NCBI GenBank assembly: GCA_017463985.1
Contig: JAFUEH010000024.1
Span: 1 to 64,000 of the forward strand
DNA: 64,000 nucleotides
Source of the DNA: Eubacterium sp.
GTDB taxonomy: Bacteria > Bacillota > Clostridia > Oscillospirales > Acutalibacteraceae
Direction of reading: 5' to 3'
Part shown: positions 28,287 to 35,872 of the stretch, one piece after another
Numbering within the stretch: position 1 is the first letter of the stretch
How the letters are laid out: each line of letters starts with the position of its first letter
Notes under the pieces: model-generated
Databases searched by the model: none
Seen by the model: only the letters and a program-made list of their open reading frames with translations
What the model was told of the DNA's origin: nothing
Translations under genes and position numbers: made by a program

Positions 28287-28299
28287 AAGGAGGGGAGGG

Positions 28300-29241
28300 A
28301 TGCCTGTGTTTTACCAGATCAAAGATACACTGCAAGAAATCGGTATTGACAAGATCGATCTTAACTATATTACTGCCGGTTATGTGAGCTGTCAGCAGCT
28401 GGAGCAGATCGCGCAGCCGCTCGGCTTTTCCGACAGCACGGTCGACGCTTGCCGTGAGGCGAATATGCGTTTTCGCTCCGGCGTCGAGGTATATGACGAC
28501 TATACCTTTACCGAGCTGCGGATTATCAATCCTTCTAATCCGGAGGGCAAGGACGACTGCGTGGCGCTGTATATTAAAAAGAATATGATTATCGTAGTAG
28601 ACGTAATGGATTATGACGGTTCTACAAAGGAAAAATTTTTTGCTGCCATCAATCGCTACAGCTATCCGAATATCACGCTTGAAAAGGTGATTTGTGCTTT
28701 CTTCGACTATCTGATCATTGACGATTTTAAGTATATTGAGGATACCGGTAACGATATTACCGAGCTGGAGGAGGAAGTGCTGCGCGACAACGTCGGTGAT
28801 GACTTCAATCTGGAAATGCTCAAGCTCAAAAAGCAGCTGCTGAAAATGCATAATTATTACGAACAGCTGTTGGATATTACGGACGCCGTTGAGGATAATG
28901 AAAACGATCTTTTTGTCTCAGACGATTTGAAATATGTCGCCAACTTGACGCAAAAGATCACGCGCCTGCGCGAGGATACTGATTCGCTTTCCAGCTCAGT
29001 TTCGCATCTGCAGGACGCCTATTCCTCTTTTTTGGATTTAAAGCTCAATAAGATCATGAAGCTGTTTACAGTCATTACCAGTATTTTCTTCCCATTGACG
29101 GTAATCGTTGGTTGGTACGGTATGAATTTTCAGTCCATGCCGGAATTTGCCTGGAAATACGGCTATCTGTATGTCATCGGCCTTTCGGTGATCGTAGTGG
29201 CTGTCCTGACGCTGATCGGCAAACGGCGCAAGTGGTTCTAA
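28300..29241 (+). CDS. corA: CorA-family magnesium/divalent cation transporter
   Basis: 313 aa. A large cytosolic N-terminal domain with a long helical stalk (about residues 150-245) is followed by two C-terminal membrane helices. The selectivity motif GMN is at residues 274-276 in WYGMNFQSMPEF, and the second helix starts in KYGYLY. AAGGAGGGG gives the start at 28300; the frame's upstream ATG 28258 has none. Stand-alone gene between two terminators. Confidence 0.93.
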   Translation: MPVFYQIKDTLQEIGIDKIDLNYITAGYVSCQQLEQIAQPLGFSDSTVDACREANMRFRSGVEVYDDYTFTELRIINPSNPEGKDDCVALYIKKNMIIVVDVMDYDGSTKEKFFAAINRYSYPNITLEKVICAFFDYLIIDDFKYIEDTGNDITELEEEVLRDNVGDDFNLEMLKLKKQLLKMHNYYEQLLDITDAVEDNENDLFVSDDLKYVANLTQKITRLREDTDSLSSSVSHLQDAYSSFLDLKLNKIMKLFTVITSIFFPLTVIVGWYGMNFQSMPEFAWKYGYLYVIGLSVIVVAVLTLIGKRRKWF

Positions 29242-29296
29242 AAAGAAACGGCACAAACCTGACGGAACAGCGATTACAGAAACAATCAGCCAAATA

Positions 29297-29337
29297 AAAA
29301 GCCCCTCAAAAGGTCATTGACCTTCTGAGGGGCTTTT
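29297..29337. terminator. Bidirectional terminator
   Basis: 12-bp outer stem AAAAGCCCCTCA/TGAGGGGCTTTT (29297-29308/29326-29337) enclosing a second stem AAGGTC/GACCTT. Serves the convergent corA and lipoprotein genes. Confidence 0.85.
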
Positions 29338-29348
29338 CTGTCAACAAG

Positions 29349-30296
29349 TTATTCCACCGGACTGATGTTAATGCTGTCGTAAAATTCCTGTGTCGCAGGG
29401 AAAATACAAATATAATCTACCGTTGCCGTCGCTGATTTATCATGAACAACGGCGATGTTGGCGTGCTGAATTTTTACGTAAGCCTTCATAATATAGGTGG
29501 CCTCTATAATTTCGCCGCTCGCTACATCGATGGTAACCTTCGCCGTGCCGCCTTTATAAGTAACGCGCACGTTTTCGTCGGTCGTGCCGCTTGCCCATGA
29601 AAATACGGATACAGCGTCTACGACTGCGCCAAGATCGTTCAGTGAGGTAAACATCCTGCCCTGCGGATCTAAGCCGCAGTGAGACATTTCTGTCAGCTTA
29701 GGCTGCATGGTCAGCGTAACCGTGCCATCGCCGTTATCGACTGCATTGGCTGTCAGCAGGTCGTCTGCGGTTACCCTGGAGGTCAGCAAAGACGCACCGT
29801 TTTCATCGTTGTCCTGCGTGGGATCTTCGTTCATGCACGGCTGCAAGCCGGCAAGGGTGGGATGGTATAGTGAGCTCAGCAGCTGCGGCACAAGATTGTT
29901 GATCACGCTGTTGCTCTTTCCGTCAACTAATATATCTGAAATTGTGATCTCCTTTGAACCGCCGAAGGCGTACCATTCTACTGTCTCGCCGTCCGCGTTG
30001 ATGTATTGAGCAGTTTTGGCTTTCGTTTTATTGTAGCACTCGTTATAATAATTCACTAAATCATCAATGGTTTCCATCGCAATACCGCCGTAAGTACCGG
30101 CCGTAAAGGGCTCAATCACCGGCTCATCGTCTGTGGTAACCTCTTCCGCTACCTGTTGCCATTCGCCGGACTTGATTTCGCTGATTGCCTGACTGACGCC
30201 GCTGCTGACATAACTGAGCTTTGCGCAGCCTGCCAATGAAGATGCCAGTACAGCACATAACAGCAAACAGCAGCCGGCTTTCATCCATTTTTTCAT
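29349..30296 (-). CDS. Lipoprotein of unknown function
   Basis: 315 aa. Lipobox LAGC with Cys24 after an 18-residue hydrophobic stretch. The mature part is acidic and likely beta-rich, with a segment (about residues 185-300) that reads like repeated antiparallel strands (DGTVTLTMQPK, VRVTYKGGTAKVTIDV). No family recognised. AAAGGAGAC lies before the ATG. 21 nt downstream of the DUF362 gene on the same strand, so probably in one operon with it. Confidence 0.75.
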   Translation of the reverse strand: MKKWMKAGCCLLLCAVLASSLAGCAKLSYVSSGVSQAISEIKSGEWQQVAEEVTTDDEPVIEPFTAGTYGGIAMETIDDLVNYYNECYNKTKAKTAQYINADGETVEWYAFGGSKEITISDILVDGKSNSVINNLVPQLLSSLYHPTLAGLQPCMNEDPTQDNDENGASLLTSRVTADDLLTANAVDNGDGTVTLTMQPKLTEMSHCGLDPQGRMFTSLNDLGAVVDAVSVFSWASGTTDENVRVTYKGGTAKVTIDVASGEIIEATYIMKAYVKIQHANIAVVHDKSATATVDYICIFPATQEFYDSINISPVE

Positions 30297-30317
30297 AATG
30301 TCTCCTTTTTGTGGCAG

Positions 30318-31313
30318 TTATTCGGTGAAGGGAACAACATCCTTCACCGCTTCCTTTGGACTGATCCGCGCCTCACCGTTGTCAAGATCGATCAAAACGT
30401 ATTTCATATTGCCCATACCCAGTTCTTTCATATAGGAAAGCTGACGGTGACCGTGCCGCGTTCTGATGCGTTCCACGAGGTCCGCGTGATCCTTTTCGTC
30501 CAGCGCATAGACCAGATCTACGGAAGCAGTGTCTACAGCACAGATATCGAGTGAAGCAACAATGCCGATATTCGGTGTAACGACAGGCAGTGCCGCACAG
30601 CCCTCACAGTCACAGGAAACAGACATATTGCGCATCACGTTGATAAAGGTAATGTTTTTGCCGAAGTAATCTACCGTTGCCTTTGAGGATTCCGCAATGC
30701 GTTCCATCAGCTCCTCTTCGGCAATGCTCCACATATTGTCAGAGCCTTCGGCGGTATGAATCATTGCTTTGCCGATTCTGCCGTCAGCGCAGCCAATGCC
30801 GATGTTCTTATTAGAACCGCCGAAGCCACCCATCGTATGCCCCTTGAAATGCGTCAGCACCAGCAGGGAATCGTAATCTGTCAGATGACTGCCCATCGAC
30901 ATTTCTGTGAACCATTTGCCGTTTTTGACCGGCAGCATAACCGTACCGTCCTCGTCGAGAATATCCACCGGACAGAAGGTCCAGCCGTTGTGCGCAATCG
31001 TTTCGCGGTGTTGTTCCGTGGTATAGCGGTCGCCCTCATAATACGTGTTCGTTTCAACGATCGCGGCGTCCGGCAGTGCTTGCTCTACCAGTGCTTTTAC
31101 CCACGGACGGGGAATGATATTCGGTCCGTCCTTTTCACCGGTATGCAACTTGATGCCTACCTTGCCTTTCATGCCTTCGCTAACCTTGCGATAGATTTTC
31201 AGCAGACCTTCCGGCGACAGATCGCGCGTAAAATAGACGATCGATTCGTTACCGCTGCGCTCCTTGTATGGGATATAACGGTTGCCGCCGCTCCCGGGTG
31301 TTTTGTTACTCAT
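30318..31313 (-). CDS. DUF362 domain-containing protein
   Basis: 331 aa. DUF362 (PF04015) signs: the N-terminal VGIKLHTGEKDGPNIIPRPWV, the central LTHFKGHTMGGFGGSNKNIGIGCADGRIGK and the Cys cluster SCDCEGC followed by PVVTPNIGIVASLDICAVD. Members are often annotated as iron-sulfur proteins, but a full ferredoxin domain is not present here; reaction unknown. Its start overlaps the stop of the acyltransferase gene by 4 nt, so the two are translationally coupled. Confidence 0.85.
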   Translation of the reverse strand: MSNKTPGSGGNRYIPYKERSGNESIVYFTRDLSPEGLLKIYRKVSEGMKGKVGIKLHTGEKDGPNIIPRPWVKALVEQALPDAAIVETNTYYEGDRYTTEQHRETIAHNGWTFCPVDILDEDGTVMLPVKNGKWFTEMSMGSHLTDYDSLLVLTHFKGHTMGGFGGSNKNIGIGCADGRIGKAMIHTAEGSDNMWSIAEEELMERIAESSKATVDYFGKNITFINVMRNMSVSCDCEGCAALPVVTPNIGIVASLDICAVDTASVDLVYALDEKDHADLVERIRTRHGHRQLSYMKELGMGNMKYVLIDLDNGEARISPKEAVKDVVPFTE

Positions 31314-32401
31314 GATCTTTTCTCCTTCGTCAGTTTATTTTGATTGGAAAACAGTATCTTATCCAGTTGACCGAGCAGATAGTCGAACGGTACAGCTAAC
31401 AGAATAGTTATGACAAATGTCACGATCGTAAATAAATAGCGGTTTGTGAAACCGAAATGCTGCAACACAAGCATGGGTAAACGCTGCAAAATATAGATAG
31501 AAAACAGATGCTTTCCGAAAAAACGTAATATTTTATTGTTGATACTTACTTTTTGTGTAAACAGAACGACTGTCAAACCAAACAACAGGTGGCGCAGAAG
31601 CGTAAAAGGTAAGTATTTTCTAAGCATGAATGCCGCAATATAGCCTGCAGCTGTGATAGCTAGAGCAATGTACCAGTTAACTTTATTTTTGAACAAAAAG
31701 CTTTCAATCTTTTCCTGAAACAGGTAATATGCCATACCGAGTGGATAGCACAGAATAGTATCGTACCAATAGTTTTCACCCTTAAAAATAATCATGGCTG
31801 TTAAGAGTAAAACGGACAATATGAATGTCATCCCTAAGCCAAGCCGCTTATTTTCCTTGGCGATCGTAAAGGCAATAAAGGTGAGGAAATACAGACACAG
31901 TATGACAAAAATATACCAGTTAGAATTACCAAGTGACTCCCAGCCAATCAGAGAGAACAGGTATTCGTATATGGAAAATGTCTTTCCGAGCGCAAGCTGT
32001 ACAAGGCCGAATATCACTACAGCAATGGCAAAATGGAGCAAGACTTTTAAAACGCGTTTGGATGGAATACTTTTTATGTAATTCTTTCCTTTTTTGTCAA
32101 TTGACAGCATGACGCCGTAGCCGGAATACAGCAGAAACAGCGACACCATTGATTGACCGATGATTGTGCCGATAAGTATATCATAGGCCCTGTCCGGAAG
32201 TGACGGTGCCATTGTGACAAATTGACTGCTATGACTCAGAAATACAATAATGATAAAGATGCCTTTGATAGCGTTGGTCTTATCCAGCGATAGATAATCC
32301 TTGTAGTAGGTGTTACCGTCTGACGGCTTTTTCGTTTTGATAAAGGGAATAGATATGCCATAAAGACACAGTAGCCCTAATGCTATTAAGAATATAATCA
32401 T
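31310..32401 (-). CDS. Membrane acyltransferase (Acyl_transf_3 / OafA-like)
   Basis: 363 aa with about 10 predicted membrane helices. The N-terminal block KTNAIKGIFIIIVFLSHSSQFV carries the Ser/His region typical of the acyltransferase-3 family, and the GYGVMLS segment near residue 100 is also typical. Such proteins O-acetylate or acylate surface glycans or small molecules; the substrate here is unknown. GGTGAT lies 7 nt before the start. It leads the operon acyltransferase-DUF362-lipoprotein. Confidence 0.85.
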   Translation of the reverse strand: MIIFLIALGLLCLYGISIPFIKTKKPSDGNTYYKDYLSLDKTNAIKGIFIIIVFLSHSSQFVTMAPSLPDRAYDILIGTIIGQSMVSLFLLYSGYGVMLSIDKKGKNYIKSIPSKRVLKVLLHFAIAVVIFGLVQLALGKTFSIYEYLFSLIGWESLGNSNWYIFVILCLYFLTFIAFTIAKENKRLGLGMTFILSVLLLTAMIIFKGENYWYDTILCYPLGMAYYLFQEKIESFLFKNKVNWYIALAITAAGYIAAFMLRKYLPFTLLRHLLFGLTVVLFTQKVSINNKILRFFGKHLFSIYILQRLPMLVLQHFGFTNRYLFTIVTFVITILLAVPFDYLLGQLDKILFSNQNKLTKEKRS

Positions 32402-32476
32402 GATTTATCACCAAGCTTAAAAGAATATTATTGTAAAGTTGGGGGTGGTACACAGCTTATTCCAATTATACCGCTG

Positions 32477-33247
32477 TTAGGCTTGCGCAGAAAGGCGGTT
32501 GTAGGTTTCCTCGTCAACCGGCTCACACCATTCGCTGGCGGTTTCCTCGCCGGGGACTTCAATCGCCAGATGGGCGAACCAGGAATCCGGTGCTGCGCCG
32601 TGCCAGTGCTTGATGCCTGCCGGTATGTTAACAATACTGCCGGCTGTCAGCGCTACCGGCTCTTTGCCCCATTCCTGATAGTAGCCGCGTCCGCCAACGC
32701 CGATCAGCATCTGACCGCCGCCGCTTTTTGCACGGTGAATGTGCCAGTTATTACGGCAGCCCGGCTCAAAGGTGACGTTATAAATCGGCACCTGTTCGGT
32801 AGAAAGCGGTGCTAAATAGCTTTGGCCGACAAAATACTGCGCAAAAGCGTCGTTTGGTGCGCCGATCGGGAAGAAGATTTCTTTCTGAAAACGATCCTTC
32901 TCCGTGACAGCCGCCACGTTATCCTCGTTCCAAACCTCCTTTGCAAGACGAAAAACAGCCCAACCCTTAGGCCATCCTGTGTACAGTGTGCAGTGTGTGA
33001 TGATGGCGACGATCTCCTCCTTGGTGACCCCGTTATTCTTAGCGTTCATCAGGTGGTACTGCAGCGAGCTGTCCGTGATGCCGCTTGCCATCAGTGATAC
33101 GACTGTGACAATGCACTTCGTTTTGAGGTCGATCGCTGTTTCATTCCAAACCTCACCGAACAGCACATCATCGTTCAGGTGAGCAAACTGCGGCGCAAAA
33201 TCACCGAGTTGATCGCGGCCGGCAGTCTGCGTTATTTTCTTACTCAT
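32477..33247 (-). CDS. Carboxymuconolactone decarboxylase-like / cupin fusion protein
   Basis: 256 aa. Residues about 15-110 match the carboxymuconolactone decarboxylase (AhpD-like) fold with VWNETAIDLKTKCIVTVVSLMASG, but the AhpD CxxC pair is absent. Residues about 145-235 form a cupin with metal-type motif NWHIHRAKSGGGQMLIGVGG and the second motif IPAGIKHWHGAAPDSWFAHLAI. Such fusions occur near reductases and transporters for small aromatic or electrophilic compounds. AGAGG upstream. Divergent from the MFS transporter gene with shared repeats in the promoter region. Confidence 0.85.
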   Translation of the reverse strand: MSKKITQTAGRDQLGDFAPQFAHLNDDVLFGEVWNETAIDLKTKCIVTVVSLMASGITDSSLQYHLMNAKNNGVTKEEIVAIITHCTLYTGWPKGWAVFRLAKEVWNEDNVAAVTEKDRFQKEIFFPIGAPNDAFAQYFVGQSYLAPLSTEQVPIYNVTFEPGCRNNWHIHRAKSGGGQMLIGVGGRGYYQEWGKEPVALTAGSIVNIPAGIKHWHGAAPDSWFAHLAIEVPGEETASEWCEPVDEETYNRLSAQA

Positions 33248-33277
33248 ATCAGAACCTCTTCGTTTATTATTTTCTAT

Positions 33278-33306
33278 ATTTTAACATATATTACCGTTAA
33301 AATCAA
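33278..33306 (-). promoter_or_regulatory. Promoter of the CMD/cupin gene
   Basis: Minus strand TTGATT (33306-33301), 17-bp spacer, TAAAAT (33283-33278). The -35 lies in a GTTGATTTTA copy (33298-33307). Confidence 0.55.
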
Positions 33307-33317
33307 CAACGCTTATG

Positions 33318-33370
33318 GTTGACTTTATATGCAGCTTAATGTTGACTTTAGAGGCTGCTTGTAATAAGAT
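33318..33370 (+). promoter_or_regulatory. MFS gene promoter with repeated GTTGACTTTA elements
   Basis: GTTGACTTTA occurs at 33318-33327 and 33341-33350, and its inverse at 33298-33307. The second copy holds the -35 TTGACT (33342-33347); TAAGAT (33365-33370) is 17 bp downstream. The repeats may be operators shared by the divergent genes. Confidence 0.5.
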
Positions 33371-33429
33371 AAGAAAGAATTTCAGGCAAAGGGTTTGGTG
33401 ATGCCGCAAGGCATTCGAGCAGAAAAAAT

Positions 33430-34620
33430 ATGAAAAAGACTACGAACTATAATCATACAATTTACGCCAGTTATATCGGCTATATTACACAGGCGATCGT
33501 CAATAATTTTGCGCCGTTGCTGTTTATCACCTTTTCGCGTGAATTTTCTTTAACGCTCGATAAAATCGCGCTGATCACTACCGTGAATTTTGCCGTGCAG
33601 CTGACGGTGGATCTGCTGTCCTCCAAGCTGGTGGATAAGATCGGCTACCGGATCTGCATCGTTGCCGCGCACGTGTTTTCAGCCGTTGGCCTGCTAGCCT
33701 TGGCGCTGTTGCCGTCGGTGTTATCTGTACCTTATGCGGGTATCCTTGTTGCCGTTGTGCTGTATGCGATCGGCGGCGGCCTGATTGAGGTGCTGATCAG
33801 TCCTATCGTAGAAGCCTGTCCGACCGCAAAAAAAGAGGCGGCCATGAGCTTGCTGCATTCCTTCTATTGCTGGGGACACGTCGGTGTAGTCCTGCTATCT
33901 GCGTTGTTTTTTCGTCTGTTCGGTGTGGAAAACTGGCGCGTGCTGGCAGTAATCTGGGCAGCGGTTCCGACAGTCAATTGCTTTTTCTTTGCCACGGTAC
34001 CGCTTTATCCCATTACCGGCGATGCACCGTCCATGTCGGTGAAAGCACTGTTCCGTCAAAAAATCTTTTGGCTACTCATGGTGATGATGGTCTGTGCAGG
34101 CGCTGCGGAACAGGCCATGAGCCAGTGGGCTTCTGCCTTCGCAGAGTCGGTGCTCGGCGTGTCCAAAACGGTTGGTGACTTGGCCGGACCATGCGCCTTT
34201 GCGCTGCTGATGGGTACCTCCAGGGCACTGTATGCAAAAGCGGAAGCGCGTATTTCTTTACGCAAAGCGATGCTCCTGAGCGCACTGCTGTGCATTGCGG
34301 CGTATTTGGCGGCCTCGCTGACTCAGCTGCCTGCTGCTGGCTTGGCTGCCTGCGCTGTCTGCGGTTTTTCTGTTGGTATCTTTTGGCCCGGTACCTTCAG
34401 CCTTGCCGCAAAAAAGCTGCCGCTTGCCGGTACAGCAATGTACGCGTTTATGGCGCTTGCAGGGGATGTCGGCTGCTCCGGCGGACCGACCCTCGTCGGT
34501 ATGGTGGCTAATGCCGTCGGCGGTAATTTAAAAATCGGTTTGCTGGCTGCCGTTGTTTTTCCTGTGCTAATTGTTTTGTGCGTAGCTGTGCTGAAAAAGC
34601 AAGTAAAACAAAAGCATTAA
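33430..34620 (+). CDS. MFS transporter
   Basis: 396 aa with 12 predicted membrane helices. The MFS loop 2-3 signature region (SSKLVDKIGYRICIV) and the central charged loop (about residues 195-215) are visible. The subfamily is not clear; fucose/hexose permease-like or drug efflux proteins are possible. No good Shine-Dalgarno precedes ATG 33430, and a small hairpin ATGCC-GCAA-GGCAT (33402-33415) sits in the leader. Divergent partner is the CMD/cupin gene. Confidence 0.85.
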   Translation: MKKTTNYNHTIYASYIGYITQAIVNNFAPLLFITFSREFSLTLDKIALITTVNFAVQLTVDLLSSKLVDKIGYRICIVAAHVFSAVGLLALALLPSVLSVPYAGILVAVVLYAIGGGLIEVLISPIVEACPTAKKEAAMSLLHSFYCWGHVGVVLLSALFFRLFGVENWRVLAVIWAAVPTVNCFFFATVPLYPITGDAPSMSVKALFRQKIFWLLMVMMVCAGAAEQAMSQWASAFAESVLGVSKTVGDLAGPCAFALLMGTSRALYAKAEARISLRKAMLLSALLCIAAYLAASLTQLPAAGLAACAVCGFSVGIFWPGTFSLAAKKLPLAGTAMYAFMALAGDVGCSGGPTLVGMVANAVGGNLKIGLLAAVVFPVLIVLCVAVLKKQVKQKH

Positions 34621-34659
34621 CGAAGCAATAAAATACATGAAATATTTTTCAAGAATGAC

Positions 34660-34688
34660 TTGACAAGCGGCGTAAGATATGTTATATT
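34660..34688 (+). promoter_or_regulatory. Promoter of the methyltransferase gene
   Basis: TTGACA (34660-34665), 17-bp spacer, TATATT (34683-34688). Predicted start about 34695, inside the first operator; leader of about 200 nt. Confidence 0.65.
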
Positions 34689-34691
34689 ACC

Positions 34692-34873
34692 ATTAGTTAG
34701 CAGCGGCTAACTAATTTGTTCCAATATTGGTTAGCGTTAACTAACCACTCCCTAAATCCTAATCCTATTCCTAATCCTTATTCCTTTCTATATTGAGTGT
34801 TTATTTAGTTAGCCGCACTAACCTTATACTAATCCTAAATTCATATCCTTTCAGCGGGCATTTTGTCCGCTGA
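34692..34873 (+). promoter_or_regulatory. Operator array and long leader of the methyltransferase gene
   Basis: Three dyads of the form GTTAG-N5/6-CTAAC: ATTAGTTAG/CTAACTAAT (34692-34715), GGTTAG/CTAACC (34729-34746) and GTTAG-CCGCA-CTAAC (34808-34822). The first covers the expected +1. Between the second and third lies a pyrimidine-rich run of CCTAAT/CCTATT units (34751-34790). A stem TCAGCGG/CCGCTGA (34851-34857/34867-34873) ends 10 nt before the ribosome site. Likely binding sites of a TetR- or MarR-type repressor not encoded here. Confidence 0.55.
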
Positions 34874-34895
34874 TTATACTATACGGAGGTTTGTG

Positions 34896-35735
34896 ATGAT
34901 TCATATTGATAAGAATACCGTGCAGGAAACCTTAATTATTCCGCTTTATGCGCGAAGGTTGTGTGCCGAGGTTTATCCGGATATGCTGTATGACGCAGAA
35001 GCGGAGCGGCTCATAGCGAACTTAGATTATGATTTTTCCGAAAAAGGGAAGCTTATGCATACGAAAGCCGGCTTATTCGGCGCGTTAGAGGTTGCGCAGC
35101 GTCATTACGATATTACCTGCGAAGTGGAATCATACCTTGCGGCACATCCGGAGGCTTGCGTTGTCAATCTTGGCTGTGGGCTGGATACCACCTTCCGGCG
35201 TGTCGATAACGGTCATTGTACCGGTTATAATTTGGATCTGCCGGATGTGATCAATGTGCGTAACGCGCTGCTGCCTGCCGGCGAGCGTGAATATAATATC
35301 GCCTGTGATCTAAACGATTTTTCCTGGATGCAGCGTATCGGTTTTGATGAGCAAAAAGGCGCGGTGTTTTTTGCTGCCGGTGTGTTTTATTATTTCAAGA
35401 CCGAACAGGTTGTGGCGCTGCTTTCTGCGATGGCGAAAGCCTTTCCAGGCGGTAAAATTGTCTTTGACGCCTGTAATAAGATCGGCGCTAAGATGATGAC
35501 AAAGACTTGGCTGAAGGAGGCCGGTATTACGGATGTCGGCGCCTACTTTAGTCTCAGTAACGCGGCTAAGGCGCTTTCAGGGATATGTGACAGCATTGAA
35601 ACGGTGACAGCCAAGGGTTATATGAATGGCTATCGAAGGATTGATCGCCGTTTCGGTACTTTTAATCGCGTGATGGCCGGCTTCGGTGATGCTGTGATTA
35701 AAATGCAAATTGTTCGCATTGACTTTCGGTTATAA
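34896..35735 (+). CDS. Class I SAM methyltransferase, leucine carboxyl methyltransferase (LCM/PPM) type
   Basis: 279 aa from ATG 34896, preceded by CGGAGG (34884-34889). The N-terminal part has the family-typical LYARRLCAEVYPDMLYDAEAERL. The SAM motif is VVNLGCGLDTTF near residue 88, with acidic LDLPDVINVRN about 25 residues later. This group includes O-methyltransferases acting on polyketides or protein C-termini; the real substrate is unknown. Stand-alone gene with its own promoter, three operator dyads and terminator. Confidence 0.85.
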   Translation: MIHIDKNTVQETLIIPLYARRLCAEVYPDMLYDAEAERLIANLDYDFSEKGKLMHTKAGLFGALEVAQRHYDITCEVESYLAAHPEACVVNLGCGLDTTFRRVDNGHCTGYNLDLPDVINVRNALLPAGEREYNIACDLNDFSWMQRIGFDEQKGAVFFAAGVFYYFKTEQVVALLSAMAKAFPGGKIVFDACNKIGAKMMTKTWLKEAGITDVGAYFSLSNAAKALSGICDSIETVTAKGYMNGYRRIDRRFGTFNRVMAGFGDAVIKMQIVRIDFRL

Positions 35736-35754
35736 AGCTGTCATGTACTATCGT

Positions 35755-35788
35755 AGTCGACAGGCACTCGCTTGTCGGCTGCTTTTTA
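35755..35788 (+). terminator. Terminator of the methyltransferase gene
   Basis: Stem GTCGACAGGC/GCTTGTCGGC (35756-35765/35770-35779) with ACTC loop and TGCTTTTTATT. Confidence 0.7.
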
Positions 35789-35814
35789 TTAGACAGAAGA
35801 TGCACCGACGGTGA

Positions 35815-35843
35815 TTTACTTTTTTATGGCGGTGTGTTATAAT
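35815..35843 (+). promoter_or_regulatory. Promoter of the CoA-transferase operon
   Basis: TTTACT (35815-35820), 17-bp spacer, TATAAT (35838-35843) with TGT extended -10. Confidence 0.6.
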
Positions 35844-35872
35844 AAATACAATAATTGTAAAGGAGTTTCATA

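Noticed and set aside
32428..32634. Short minus-strand open frame overlapping the CMD/cupin gene
   Set aside because: Out of frame with the clear cupin-coding frame and without a ribosome site.
34747..34850. Riboswitch in the methyltransferase leader
   Set aside because: The pyrimidine-rich stretch has little pairing potential and no known aptamer core was recognised; operator dyads explain the region better.
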